From: Chromera velia
Lineage: Eukaryota; Sar; Chromeraceae
Assembly: GCA_018398765.1 (NCBI GenBank)
Contig: JAHBMJ010005776.1
Location: forward strand, 16,747 to 36,746
Length of the DNA: 20,000 bases
Direction of reading: 5' to 3'
Part shown: positions 1 to 7,376 of the stretch, piece by piece
Layout of the letters: every line of letters starts with the position of its first letter
How positions within the stretch are numbered: position 1 is the first letter of the stretch
The notes under the pieces: model-generated
What the model saw: the letters and a program-made list of their open reading frames with translations, nothing else
What the model was told of the DNA's origin: nothing
Database searches by the model: none
Translations under genes and position numbers: made by a program

Positions 1-1
1 C

Positions 2-47
<46 letters not shown>

Positions 48-80
48 GCGTGTGTGTGTGTGTGTGTGTGTATGTGTGTG
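1..80. repeat. C run, (CT)n and (TG)n microsatellites
   Basis: A 12-base C run passes directly into about 15 CT units and, after a short break, into TG units. The open frames here consist of alternating Cys and Val codons and are products of the repeat, not genes. Confidence 0.95.
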
Positions 81-149
81 TCCCCCGATGATGACAGTGG
101 TGTGTTTGCCACAGTCGGAGGGGGGCACGCAGACATGGAGGCACTCCAA

Positions 150-380
150 TTCCCCTGCCCCTTCCTCTTCCCCTTTCCCTTTCCCTTCTCTTCCCTTCCC
201 TTCCTCCCTTTCTTCCTCCCTCCCTTCCTTCTTCCCTTCCCTTCCCTTCCCTCCCCTCCCCTCCCTTTCCCTTCCCTTCCGTTCCTCCCTCCCTTCCTTC
301 TTCCCTTCCTTCCTTCTTCCCTTCCTTTCTTCCTTTTTCCCTCCTTCGCTCCTTCCTTCTTCCCTTTCTTTTTTTCTTTT
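150..380. repeat. Pyrimidine tract, CCTT/CCCTT-rich
   Basis: About 230 bases of almost pure C and T on the plus strand, made of irregular CCTT, CCCTT and CTTT units. It lies just upstream of the splice acceptor at 418, so it probably forms the 3' part of an intron of a plus-strand gene and may serve as an oversized polypyrimidine tract. Confidence 0.9.
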
Positions 381-418
381 AAATTAGTCTTTTATTCTGT
401 TCCTTCTCCTTTCTGCAG

Positions 419-609
419 ATTCTCCACTGAAGCGCCGCCGTGCTGAACTGGATATTAGCCCTGAGGCCATTGCAAAGGAATTGAGGAAAGCGCGACGCCG
501 CCACCAGGCGAACACTTGTATGGAGAAAGGGTGCATGCCAATTCTTCCAGACGATCCGGAAATTGCGGCTCTTTTTTCCAACAACGAAAAGGCTAAAAGG
601 TTTTTGCAG
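419..609 (+). CDS. Internal exon of an unrecognised plus-strand gene
   Basis: A 191-base segment bounded by an acceptor (pyrimidine tract then CTGCAG, ending 418) and a donor (CAG then GTCAGT, from 610). The frame starting at 421 is open for 63 codons and ends exactly at the donor in phase 0; the first two bases complete a codon from a previous exon. The peptide begins SPLKRRRAELD, continues with a basic stretch (ELRKARRRHQ), a CMEKGC motif and an acidic PDDPEIAALF stretch, and ends KRFLQ. Mixed composition in DNA that is otherwise simple repeat is the main argument that this is a real exon. The minus strand is also open here but lacks matching splice signals. I recognise no family. Neighbouring exons are not identified; the gene points towards the peptidase gene on the opposite strand. 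Confidence 0.6.
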
Positions 610-627
610 GTCAGTGCGTAGATATAA

Positions 628-662
628 GTATGTATGTGTGTGTGTGTGTATGTGTGTGTGTA

Positions 663-726
<64 letters not shown>

Positions 727-850
727 TATGTTTGTGTATGTGTATGTGTATGTGTGTGTGCGTGTCTGTGTGTATGTGTGAGTGAGAGAGAGAGGGAGAG
801 AGAGAGACAGACAGGTAGATAGACAGACAGACGTTCCTCTATTGCCCCCT

Positions 851-895
<45 letters not shown>

Positions 896-968
896 TTCTT
901 TTTTTCTTTCTCTCCCTGTGTATGTGTGTGTATGTGTGTGTGTGTGTGTGTGTGTATGTGTGTGTGTA

Positions 969-1005
<37 letters not shown>

Positions 1006-1034
1006 ATATGTGTATGTGTGTGTGTATGTGTGTA

Positions 1035-1066
<32 letters not shown>

Positions 1067-1143
1067 TATGTGTGTGTGTGCTAGTATGTGTTTATATATG
1101 TGTGTTTGTATGTGTGTGTATGTATGTGTTTGAATGTGTGTAT

Positions 1144-1188
<45 letters not shown>

Positions 1189-1190
1189 TG
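628..1190. repeat. TG-rich microsatellite block with GA/GACA and CT segments
   Basis: Long (TG)n and TGTATG runs at 628-780 and 918-1190 enclose a GA and GACAGATA segment (781-832) and a (CT)n run of about 20 units (855-892). It lies downstream of the donor at 610 and is best read as intron or intergenic repeat. All open frames across it are dinucleotide artefacts. Confidence 0.95.
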
Positions 1191-1210
1191 TATACAGGAC
1201 CTCCGTTTGA

Positions 1211-2074
1211 TTAGAGATTTAGGATGGATGTCAGCTCTGTCACTGGATACGAGGTCAGGTCTGCAAAAGGCCAATCAGGCTCCTTCGCTAAAATGTCCGG
1301 GCTTGCCGTCTCTCGCATGCTGGCGAAGACTGCCGAGAGTCTCCACACAAACAGACCACAGTCAATACCGTTATTGTCCGGTTGAAGACCCCCAAACCGG
1401 TACTCGAAAGAGAACCCCCCTTCAAACTCATCTCCGGCCCATTCCTTCGCAAGATGAGCTTGCAGAGTCAGCCAGTGAGCCTTGAGAACCGGAGATCGCT
1501 CTCTTCGCTTCACAGGACACTCAATCTGGGGATCTAGAAATATGATTTGACCCCCTCTCTGCATCTTTCTGGGGAAAATCTCCCCCAAAACCCAGTGACA
1601 ATTCCTAAAACCAACTGGCCACTGGATTACTTCTGCAGAGGAGAGAGGAAAGAGGGTTTTCTCTCTGGAGTAGGGAATCCAGATTGAGTCTTTCACATGA
1701 GGAGACTGATGATGTCCCCCTCTTGTCACAAGCGTGTCCGTTAGTAATTTAAAATCGGGGTCAAGAATGACCATGCGCCCCTTGTCGCGGAACTGACCCA
1801 GGATAAACTTGTATAGGCAAGCGAGGGCATGAGAAGAAATCCAAGCTTCCCCTCCCTCCAACTCAAGCCCAGCCCACTTCTCCTTCAGGTAATTAATGCA
1901 ATATTGTTTTGTCATTGGGGTGCGAGGCCGCTTTTGAGGGGGCAAGTGTGCTTGCGAAAATCTTCGACCAATTTCCTCAACGTCGTCCGAACTATCCGTG
2001 TCAATGGAAGCCGTCTCCGTGGTCACGGTGACCTCCCGTGTCTCAACGGGGGCTTCCTTGCCTTTGGTCCCATC
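1211..2074 (-). CDS. Exon 6 of the peptidase gene: C48 catalytic domain
   Basis: Acceptor CTGCAG (2080-2075) preceded by a TTCTTTTT tract; open for 287 codons to TAA at 1213-1211. It begins with a degenerate fifth repeat (DGTKGKEAPVETREV), an acidic Asp/Ser stretch and a basic PPQKRPRTP patch, then the domain. The N-terminal part ACLYKFILGQF followed by VILDPDF matches the position where C48 enzymes place substrate-binding strands. The triad codons are His at 1597-1595, Asp at 1534-1532 and Cys at 1360-1358, with the oxyanion-hole Gln at 1384-1382. All four are intact and no frameshift is seen, which argues for a functional enzyme. The C-terminus after the Cys box is about 45 residues, usual for the family. 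Confidence 0.88.
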   Translation of the reverse strand, partial: DGTKGKEAPVETREVTVTTETASIDTDSSDDVEEIGRRFSQAHLPPQKRPRTPMTKQYCINYLKEKWAGLELEGGEAWISSHALACLYKFILGQFRDKGRMVILDPDFKLLTDTLVTRGGHHQSPHVKDSIWIPYSREKTLFPLSSAEVIQWPVGFRNCHWVLGEIFPRKMQRGGQIIFLDPQIECPVKRRERSPVLKAHWLTLQAHLAKEWAGDEFEGGFSFEYRFGGLQPDNNGIDCGLFVWRLSAVFASMRETASPDILAKEPDWPFADLTSYPVTELTSILNL

Positions 2075-2179
2075 CTGCAGAAAAAGAAGCAAACGGGATA
2101 TTCACTTGAACACACATACATACACATACATATACGCATACACATACACACACGCACACACACACCCACAGAGAGAGAA

Positions 2180-2222
<43 letters not shown>

Positions 2223-2639
2223 GAAAAATTCAAAACTTTTTTTCAAACAGAACATGAAAACAAGACTGACCTCACTCTCATCTGGAGTGGCAGCCAGCAC
2301 CTGTCCTGTCTCAACAGGGGCCTCCTCGCTTTTGGACCCATCCTGTAGAAAAAGAAGCAAACGTGATATTCACTCACACACATACACATACACACATATA
2401 TATATACTGTATGTGACACACGTGACACACACACACACACACGGAGTTAAAATATTAGAGACGAGAAAGGGCGTCAAAGAAAGTGTTTGTGTCTTGACTG
2501 ATAGAGACTAACACTGCCCATACCGTGAAGTTGTTCACAGTCTGTTCACACGCACATACAGATACAGACACAGACACAGATATACACACCCACCCACCCA
2601 CACACACACACACACACACGTATACACATATACATACAC

Positions 2640-2676
<37 letters not shown>

Positions 2677-3034
2677 AAGAGAGACAGACAGACAGACTGA
2701 CAGACCGACAGCTGATGCTTCTCTTTTTTTTTCGTCGTTCTTTCTTTCCACCCTAGCTTCTCCTTTTTTTGCTATTCAACAGGAGAAAAATTCGAAACCT
2801 TTTTTCAAACAGAACATGAAAAGAAGACTGACCTCACTCTCATCTGGGGCGGTAGCCGGCGCCTGTCCTGTCTCAACGGGGGCCTCCTCGCCTTTGCTCC
2901 CATCCTACAAAAAAAGAAGCAAACGTGATATTCACTCACTCACATACACACACACACATACACACACACACACACACATACATTCACATGCACACACACA
3001 TACACACACACACACACACAGAGAGAGAGAAAGC

Positions 3035-3080
<46 letters not shown>

Positions 3081-3443
3081 AACAGACAGACAGACAGACA
3101 CACACATAGCTGATGCTCCTTTTTTTTTTCGTCGTTCTTTCTTTCCACCCCAGCTTCTCCTTTTTTTGCTATTCAACAGGAGAAAAATTTGAAACCTTTT
3201 TTCAAACAGAACATGAAAAGAAGACTGACCTCACTTTCATCTGGGGCGGTAGCCGGCGCCTGTCCTGTCTCAGCGGGGGCCTCCTCGCCTTTGCTCCCAT
3301 CCTACAAAAAAAGAAGCAAACGTGAAATTCACTCACTCACATACACACACACACATACACACACACACACACACATACACATACATTCACATGCACACAC
3401 ACATACACACACACACACACACACACAGAGAGAGAGAGAAAGC

Positions 3444-3479
<36 letters not shown>

Positions 3480-3874
3480 AACAGACAGACAGACAGACAC
3501 ATACACAGCTGATGCTCCTTTTTTTTTTCGTCGTTCTTTCTTTCCACCTCAGCCTCTCCTTTTCTTGCTATTCAATAGGAGAAAAATTCGATATCTTTTT
3601 TCATATAGAACATGAAAACAAGACCTAGAACAAGACTGACCTCACTCTCATCTGAGGCGGCAGCCGGCGTAAGTCCTGTCTCAATGGGGGCCTCCTCGCC
3701 TTTGGACTCATCCTGCAGAAAAAGAAGCAAACGTGATATTCACGCACACGCACGCACACACACACACACACATACACACACACACATACACACACACACA
3801 TACACACACACACACATACACATACACACAGAGAGAGAGAGAGAGCAAGCGAGCAAGCAAGCAAGCGAGGAAGG

Positions 3875-3907
<33 letters not shown>

Positions 3908-3945
3908 AGGGAGGGAGGGGGAGGGAGAGAGAGAGAGAGAGAGAT

Positions 3946-3996
<51 letters not shown>

Positions 3997-4606
3997 GTTG
4001 CTTCTCTCAAAAAACGTACCTTTTTCTTATTCTTTTTTTTTTCTTTTTCTTGAAGTCTTCTCTCTATGTACAACGCTTCCTCCCGCAGGGCTGTACGTCG
4101 TTGTTTCAGCATATCTTCTCCGGTAGACAGCAACGTCTGACTCGAATCTTGCTCAGACAGTGGGAGGCGGGGACGGAAAGGGGTTAAAGGAGGGGCTGGG
4201 GGTAGAAGAGGGTTTGGGTGCTGAGTTGAAGGAGAGGCTGGGGGCGGGGACGGGGGCAGGGGCGGGGGTGGAGGACGTGGAGAAGATTGGCGGGGGGGGG
4301 GCTCCACGGGTTGTCTCGCGTTTGTCCGACCAGCTGCCTTCTCTGCCGGTTGTCTCTGCCTCCTCTGCCGACCGGCCTGCTTTTGTCTCTCTTTCTGCTG
4401 GGCGGCAACGGCCTATCTTGCAGTTTCTAGTGTCCTTGATGGGGGGGGGCTGTGAGATCTTCCGTATTTTTTGTTCGAAAGTTGCATCGACCAGAGGGGA
4501 AGCCCTGTACTCTCTGATTACATCTCCACTTCAGCTTTTTGTTATCAAAATACAAAGAAGTTTCGGGGTGACTGCCCGCACTCCCATACGGACAATAGAA
4601 CGTCAT
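1211..4606 (-). CDS. Ulp1/SENP-like (C48) cysteine peptidase gene, six exons
   Basis: Gene model on the minus strand: 4606-4020, 3712-3641, 3301-3230, 2904-2833, 2342-2271, 2074-1211 (stop TAA at 1213-1211). Every intron is phase 0 with GT-AG ends. The product is about 578 residues once two one-base homopolymer discrepancies in exon 1 are allowed for. Order: Cys-rich N-terminus (~1-70), Arg/Glu-rich then Pro-rich region (~70-150), charged helix (~160-195), four 24-residue acidic repeats (~196-291) with a partial fifth, then the peptidase domain (~350-570). Catalytic residues seen: His in CHWVLGE (~451), Asp in FLDPQ (~472), Gln in GLQPDNN (~522), Cys in GIDCGLFV (~530). C48 enzymes cleave ubiquitin-like modifiers such as SUMO; the actual substrate cannot be read from sequence. 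Host gene or transposon-borne Ulp1 are both possible. The family call is firm, the 5' end less so. Confidence 0.8.
2100..2225. repeat. CA/TACA, GA and GACA microsatellites in intron 5
   Basis: Plus-strand order ACATACAT, ACACACAC, GAGAGA, then seven CAGA units. On the sense strand of the peptidase gene this is CTGT, CT, TG, the order also found in the other introns. Confidence 0.95.
2271..2342 (-). CDS. Exon 5 of the peptidase gene (repeat copy 4)
   Basis: 72 bases, phase 0 at both ends, acceptor CTACAG, donor GAG then GTCAGT. The peptide starts DGSKSEEAPVETG and ends PDESE. The gap to exon 4 (490 bases) is larger than the ~330-base gaps between the other copies because of extra CA/GA repeat and a non-duplicated segment around 2440-2530. 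Confidence 0.75.
2385..2440. repeat. (CA)n / (TA)n microsatellite
   Basis: ACATACACATAC followed by a short TATATATATA core and a second (CA)n run. It lies inside intron 4 of the peptidase gene. Confidence 0.9.
2550..2712. repeat. CA, GA and GACA microsatellites in intron 4
   Basis: CAGATACAGACA, CCCACCCA, (CA)n, (GA)n and CAGA units in the same order as in the neighbouring introns. Confidence 0.95.
2833..2904 (-). CDS. Exon 4 of the peptidase gene (repeat copy 3)
   Basis: 72 bases, phase 0 at both ends, acceptor TTGTAG, donor GTCAGT. The peptide starts DGSKGEEAPVETG and ends PDESE. The plus-strand reading of this stretch is also open but runs straight into CA and GA repeats and has no coherent exon boundaries. 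Confidence 0.75.
2932..3108. repeat. CA, GA and GACA microsatellites in intron 3
   Basis: (ACACAT)n, (CA)n, then about 25 GA units and CAGA units; near-copy of 3329-3508. Confidence 0.95.
3230..3301 (-). CDS. Exon 3 of the peptidase gene (repeat copy 2)
   Basis: 72 bases, phase 0 at both ends, acceptor TTGTAG, donor GTCAGT. The peptide starts DGSKGEEAPAETG and ends PDESE. It differs from the next copy (2833-2904) by one residue, and the surrounding intron sequence is also nearly identical, so these two copies are recent duplicates about 397 bases apart. Confidence 0.75.
3329..3508. repeat. CA, GA and GACA microsatellites in intron 2
   Basis: Same order as 2932-3108, with small differences in unit number (an extra ACATACA and a shorter GA run). 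Confidence 0.95.
3641..3712 (-). CDS. Exon 2 of the peptidase gene (repeat copy 1)
   Basis: 72 bases, 24 codons, phase 0 at both ends. Acceptor CTGCAG before GATGAG, donor GAG then GTCAGT. The peptide starts DESKGEEAPIETG and ends SDESE. It is the most diverged of the four exon copies (Ile for Val, Leu-Thr for Gln-Ala), consistent with an older duplication. Confidence 0.75.
3740..3995. repeat. CA, GAGC/AAGC and GA/GGGA microsatellites in intron 1
   Basis: (CA)n with CATA interruptions, then GCAA/GCGA units (3845-3870), GAGG/GGGA units and a long (GA)n run ending just before the donor of exon 1. Unlike the other introns it lacks the CAGA block. Confidence 0.95.
4020..4606 (-). CDS. Exon 1 of the peptidase gene: Cys-rich and Pro-rich N-terminus
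   Basis: Starts at the ATG 4606-4604 and ends at the donor GTACGT (4019-4014) in phase 0. The first frame gives MTFYCPYG, then KLKWRCNQR and GRCNFRTK, ending in TAG after 59 codons. That frame shifts at a run of nine C (plus 4441-4449). Reading one base fewer continues into TRNCKIGRCRPAERE, and a second run of ten C (plus 4292-4301), again one base too long, leads into the Pro-rich frame that runs to the donor. Cys at about 5, 29, 41, 62 and 67 suggest zinc binding; the WRC...C spacing recalls FLYWCH-type fingers, an inference only. The end is a Lys/Glu/Arg helix (LKQRRTALREEALYIERRLQ). An alternative is a small intron between a separate first exon and an exon beginning at 4412. Confidence 0.6.
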
Positions 4607-4769
4607 CTACTACAAATTCAGAAGGCAGTGAACAGACCTAGAGAACAGCTAGGAACAGAAAGATAGCCCGAGGGGTCAAGTGATGCACGTTGATTGTGCT
4701 GCCAAGAAGCATCACAAAGAAGACGAAAAGAATGGACCGTCTACAAAATATTCAGCCCAGGTTGTTAGC

Positions 4770-4900
4770 CTTCAGTCCTTTAGTCTCGGTATTCATATAT
4801 ATCAATGGAGCCCTGTTGGTTGATGTGTCAGGAGCCTGTCTGCATTAAAATTTTCGGAACTGCCCTTCAGTCCTTCAGTCTCGGCATTCATATCTATGAA
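4770..4900. repeat. Two copies of a 33-base phrase, ~95 bases apart
   Basis: The phrase beginning CTTCAGTCCTTTAGTCTCGG at 4770 recurs near 4864 with three substitutions, each followed by ATTCATAT and then a GAAGCCC or GGAGCCC unit. It is a small diverged direct repeat. Confidence 0.75.
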
Positions 4901-5098
4901 GCCCTATTGGAGCCCTGTTGGAGCCCTATTGGAGCCCTGTTTCTGTATTTGAGAACTGCATGCACATGCATGCATGCTGCATGTGCATGCTTGGAGCAAT
5001 TCAATCAAAGAAGGGCCCCGGCATGCTACGCGGGCGCGGCGCAGAGCCCTTTTGGAGCCCCATGCAGTGGAGCCCTGTTGGAGCCCTATTGGAGCCCT
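4805..5098 (+). repeat. Dispersed 12-base units GGAGCCCTRTTG
   Basis: The unit occurs around 4806, 4900-4945 (four in tandem) and 5045-5098 (five, one as GAGCCCTTTTGG and one as GGAGCCCCATGCAGT). Because 12 is divisible by three, two frames read as Trp-Ser-Pro/Gly-Ala-Leu-Leu-Glu-Pro repeats, but no wider gene context supports translation. Confidence 0.85.
4958..4990. repeat. Perfect 13-base inverted repeat
   Basis: GCATGCACATGCA at 4958-4970 and its exact reverse complement at 4978-4990, separated by TGCATGC, itself nearly palindromic. It sits between the two groups of GGAGCCC units. Confidence 0.9.
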
Positions 5099-5539
5099 AG
5101 TCTGGAGGTACTTTTCTGAACCATATCCTAGCTACATGGCGACATGAAAACAAGAATTTTTTAGACCCATTTCAGACCCTTGTATGTGTACGCAACATCA
5201 TGTATGCAACACGTCATGCACAGTTGCAGGCTAAGTTGCAGCTTTCTGCAAAGACGTCTGGGAAAGAACAACCACTATACAACTACTGACAGTACTGATT
5301 TGTATGGGAATGATAAGCAGGAAGAGGGAAACTTCGCCAATATATAATACGATAAGAAAGAGAGGATATGGGACTATGTGTGTGGCAGAGAAGACGTACA
5401 GAAGATGGGTCTTTTATGGTAATCAAAAAGCTGGAAAACGCAGCACAGGATGCTGTATTCGCCAAGAGGGCCCTTCAAGAACTGTGGCTCCTATGGATCA
5501 TATTGTCTAAACCTTCAGAATGACTGCCTGCGCTGACCC

Positions 5540-5563
5540 CAGGCGGCCCTGACGGGCCGCCTG
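5540..5563. repeat. GC-rich perfect hairpin, copy 1
   Basis: CAGGCGGCCC, loop TGAC, GGGCCGCCTG: a 10-bp perfect stem. The same sequence with two loop-side changes recurs at 6744-6767. No T run follows on either strand, so it is not a simple terminator. Confidence 0.9.
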
Positions 5564-5599
5564 CAGCACTCTAGGCAGTTAAAAGGTCTTTCTGCATTC

Positions 5600-5830
5600 T
5601 CTCTATAGTATGAAAAACGTTGAAAAAAGTTTAAAAATACCTTTATTCTAGGATTTAGTATCTGAACGCAACTTTAAAGATTCATTTACAATCCTTCAAA
5701 TTGAATCAATAAATCAAAATTTATATATAATTCTAGGTATTATTTTATAGAAAAGAATTAAATCAAATTTTTTGAATAATTTTCCAGAGTAAATTTCCAC
5801 TCTGCAATAAGTTTATAAACAATGCAAAGT
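5600..5830. other. AT-rich patch
   Basis: About 230 bases with very low GC (runs such as AATCAAATTTTTTGAATAATTTTCC), clearly below the surrounding sequence. It contains no open frame and lies directly downstream of the minus-strand acidic frame that stops at 5854, so it could be its 3' region. Confidence 0.7.
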
Positions 5831-5853
5831 TGCATGTATCACTTTTTGTTTAC

Positions 5854-6215
5854 TTAGATTGGCACCTCCCAGACAATCTCAAAATCTTCTGCCTCATCAT
5901 GGTGGTAAAAAACACAGGCATTGATTGCCTGTTTGAATGTTCTGCGGCAGTTCTCTTCAGCTACAGCCTGTTCTTCTGTTATGTCCTTTATGTGAAACAC
6001 TTCTCTCCGTTCCTCTACCTCTTCCCTCTCAGATTCTTCTTCTGCCGCAGGACTGCTTCTGTTTCTGTTCGGGGGCTTCGGACTCCACATCAATAATGTC
6101 GGTATCCTGATCATGACACGGACTTGCATTCTCCTTTCCCAGAATTGGTGCCTCACCCCCCTCCGTTTTCTATCTCTTTGCGGGAGGCTTGCCTATAAAT
6201 CCGAAGGCTTGCAAC
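5854..6215 (-). pseudogene. Acidic minus-strand coding remnant with one frameshift
   Basis: Two overlapping minus-strand frames make one plausible protein. The upstream one (6215-6032) reads ASRKEIENGGGEAPILGKEN, then DQDTDIIDVESEAPEQKQKQ. The downstream one (to the stop at 5854) reads SPAAEEESEREEVEERREVF, then KDITEEQAVAEEN, and ends FEIVWEVPI. Each frame has coding-like acidic composition only on its side of about 6050-6065, which points to a single-base shift near GCAGTCCTGCGG. Neither a start codon nor a convincing acceptor was found upstream of 6215, where an in-frame TAG lies. The family is not recognised. It lies upstream of the peptidase gene on the same strand; no link between them can be shown. 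A real two-exon structure is less likely because the frames overlap. Confidence 0.4.
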
Positions 6216-6250
6216 CTACTCTGCTATATTGCAGTTAGCTGGGCAGGTAG

Positions 6251-6378
6251 TAAGCGGGAAGGCCGAGTACAGAATTATCAATCAGTGCAGTCAGCAAGCG
6301 GGAAGGCCGAGTACGGAATTATTAATCAGTGCAGTCAATAAGTGGGAAGGCCAAGTGTGGAATCAATCAGTGAGTTAA
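6251..6378. repeat. 44-base tandem repeat, about 2.8 copies
   Basis: Units start at 6251, 6295 and 6339, each with AAGYGGGAAGGCCRAGT followed by a GGAAT/AATCAGTG segment. The third copy is the most diverged and is cut short by a small deletion. Confidence 0.9.
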
Positions 6379-6640
6379 TCAATGGATATACAATGGTGTG
6401 CAATGATGTGACAAGAGTGAGAAGAGACGAAAGTTGAAAGCAACCGTCAACTTATAATGTGTATCCACTGGTATCTATCGCTGGTCGCGACCGCCAAACA
6501 AAAAGTTGCTTCCGGTCTGCATGACTCGGTCGGACCTTTGATGTGCGGCATGCACGTATAGATCGCAAGGTCGCGTCGGCGCGTCCCTGGCGCGAACCCA
6601 CTCAGATATGTGCACCGTGATTTGTGACGATAAGGTTGGT
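6379..6640. other. No gene recognised
   Basis: Mixed sequence with a CG-rich part (6480-6600). The minus strand has a 63-codon open frame (6666-6475) of ordinary composition but without known motif, splice signal or neighbour, so it is not called. Confidence 0.5.
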
Positions 6641-6810
6641 GCCTTCAGCACCGACCTTCGCCCCAAGCAACTTTTAACAACTGCCTGGGGCTTCGCCCCA
6701 AGCAGCTCTATATAAACTTAGGCAAAACCACCTGGGGTCGCCCCAGGCGGCCCTGGCAGGCCGCCTGCGGCATGCCTGGGGTACCTCAGGCGCCCCAGGC
6801 AGGTTTAGAC
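6640..6810. repeat. Cluster of nested GC-rich hairpins, including hairpin copy 2
   Basis: Perfect stems seen: TGGGGC-TTC-GCCCCA (6686-6700), CCTGGGG-TCG-CCCCAGG (6731-6747), CAGGCGGCC-CTGGCA-GGCCGCCTG (6744-6767), and CCTGGGG...CCCCAGG (6775-6799). The third shares about 30 bases with the hairpin at 5540-5563. Several arms share the motif CCCCAGGC and could pair in alternative ways. Confidence 0.85.
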
Positions 6811-7376
6811 AGCATGCTACAGATACTGAAGGGCACGCATCCAAGCATCCTGAATAGCGAGAGCGCAACTGCTAAAGTGAGTGAAAGGATGCTTACACAA
6901 AGGCTAGCACAAAGGTTTAAGAATCTTTAGTCAGTCTGAGTTTACTAAAATTCCCCTGAGAATACATACACCTTCGCTTGCTAGCGCCTTGATTTGTCTA
7001 GCTTCCCTGAACTTCACGCCGGGCCCCCCCCTTCGATGTCCGTTCTTCATCGCTCTGTGTCATACACCCTTCGAGCAAAGGTTGGTGTGCATTCCTCACG
7101 TGCATTCACGTGAAATATACGCAGAATTCTCATACATGCAAGAATATGCAAGACTTATGCAACGCTATATAAAATGAGCTCGATTGTCTCACCTCTGTCT
7201 TCTACATGGCTTTGTTGTGGGTTAATTTAATCTGTTACGGTCTACTAGTCTCTTTTAGATAGCTTTCTGCATCTGTATTTAGGTAAAAAAACCTGTTGGC
7301 TTGTTTAGAACGTTGCGAATGTCTTTCTCTACCTCTGCGTCTCTCTTTGCCTCCGTCTGTTTGTAAGAGGGGACAG
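6811..7376. other. No gene recognised
   Basis: Nothing with coding character or clear repeats between the hairpin cluster and the first LTR. A short purine run, AAGAGGGGACAG (7365-7376), directly abuts the LTR start. Confidence 0.5.

Larger units (their letters stand above)
2343..4019 (-). repeat. Tandemly duplicated exon-intron units of about 400 bases
   Basis: The block from about 2717 to 3115 is repeated almost exactly at about 3116-3516, with a third, more diverged copy of its start at 3517-3640. Each unit, read on the sense (minus) strand, holds a 72-base exon, the donor GTCAGT, a conserved ~100-base intron segment, (CTGT)n, (CT)n, (TG)n, and an acceptor after GCTTCTTTTT. Repeat-tract lengths vary between copies; exon and splice-site sequences do not. 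Confidence 0.85.
4607..5539. other. Non-coding stretch with short repeats
   Basis: Upstream of the peptidase gene. It holds the repeats listed at 4770-5100 and otherwise no open frame with convincing composition or splice signals. A 68-codon plus-strand frame at 5304-5510 has no recognisable content and no supporting signal. No promoter motif for the minus-strand gene could be identified. Confidence 0.6.

Noticed and set aside
46-1485. Long open frames rich in Cys/Val, Ser/Leu or Phe/Pro
   Set aside because: They follow from TG, CT and CCTT repeats, which lack stop codons; no complex sequence or start context supports them.
1198-1485. Plus-strand frame after an acceptor-like TATACAG, open to 1485
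   Set aside because: It lies entirely antisense to the intact C48 domain and could extend the exon at 419-609 only by overlapping that gene. It is more simply a shadow, although the phase would fit.
4160-4666. 168-codon plus-strand frame over the peptidase exon 1
   Set aside because: Its Gly/Ala-rich half mirrors the Pro-rich minus strand; the minus-strand reading has the donor, phase and link to the peptidase.
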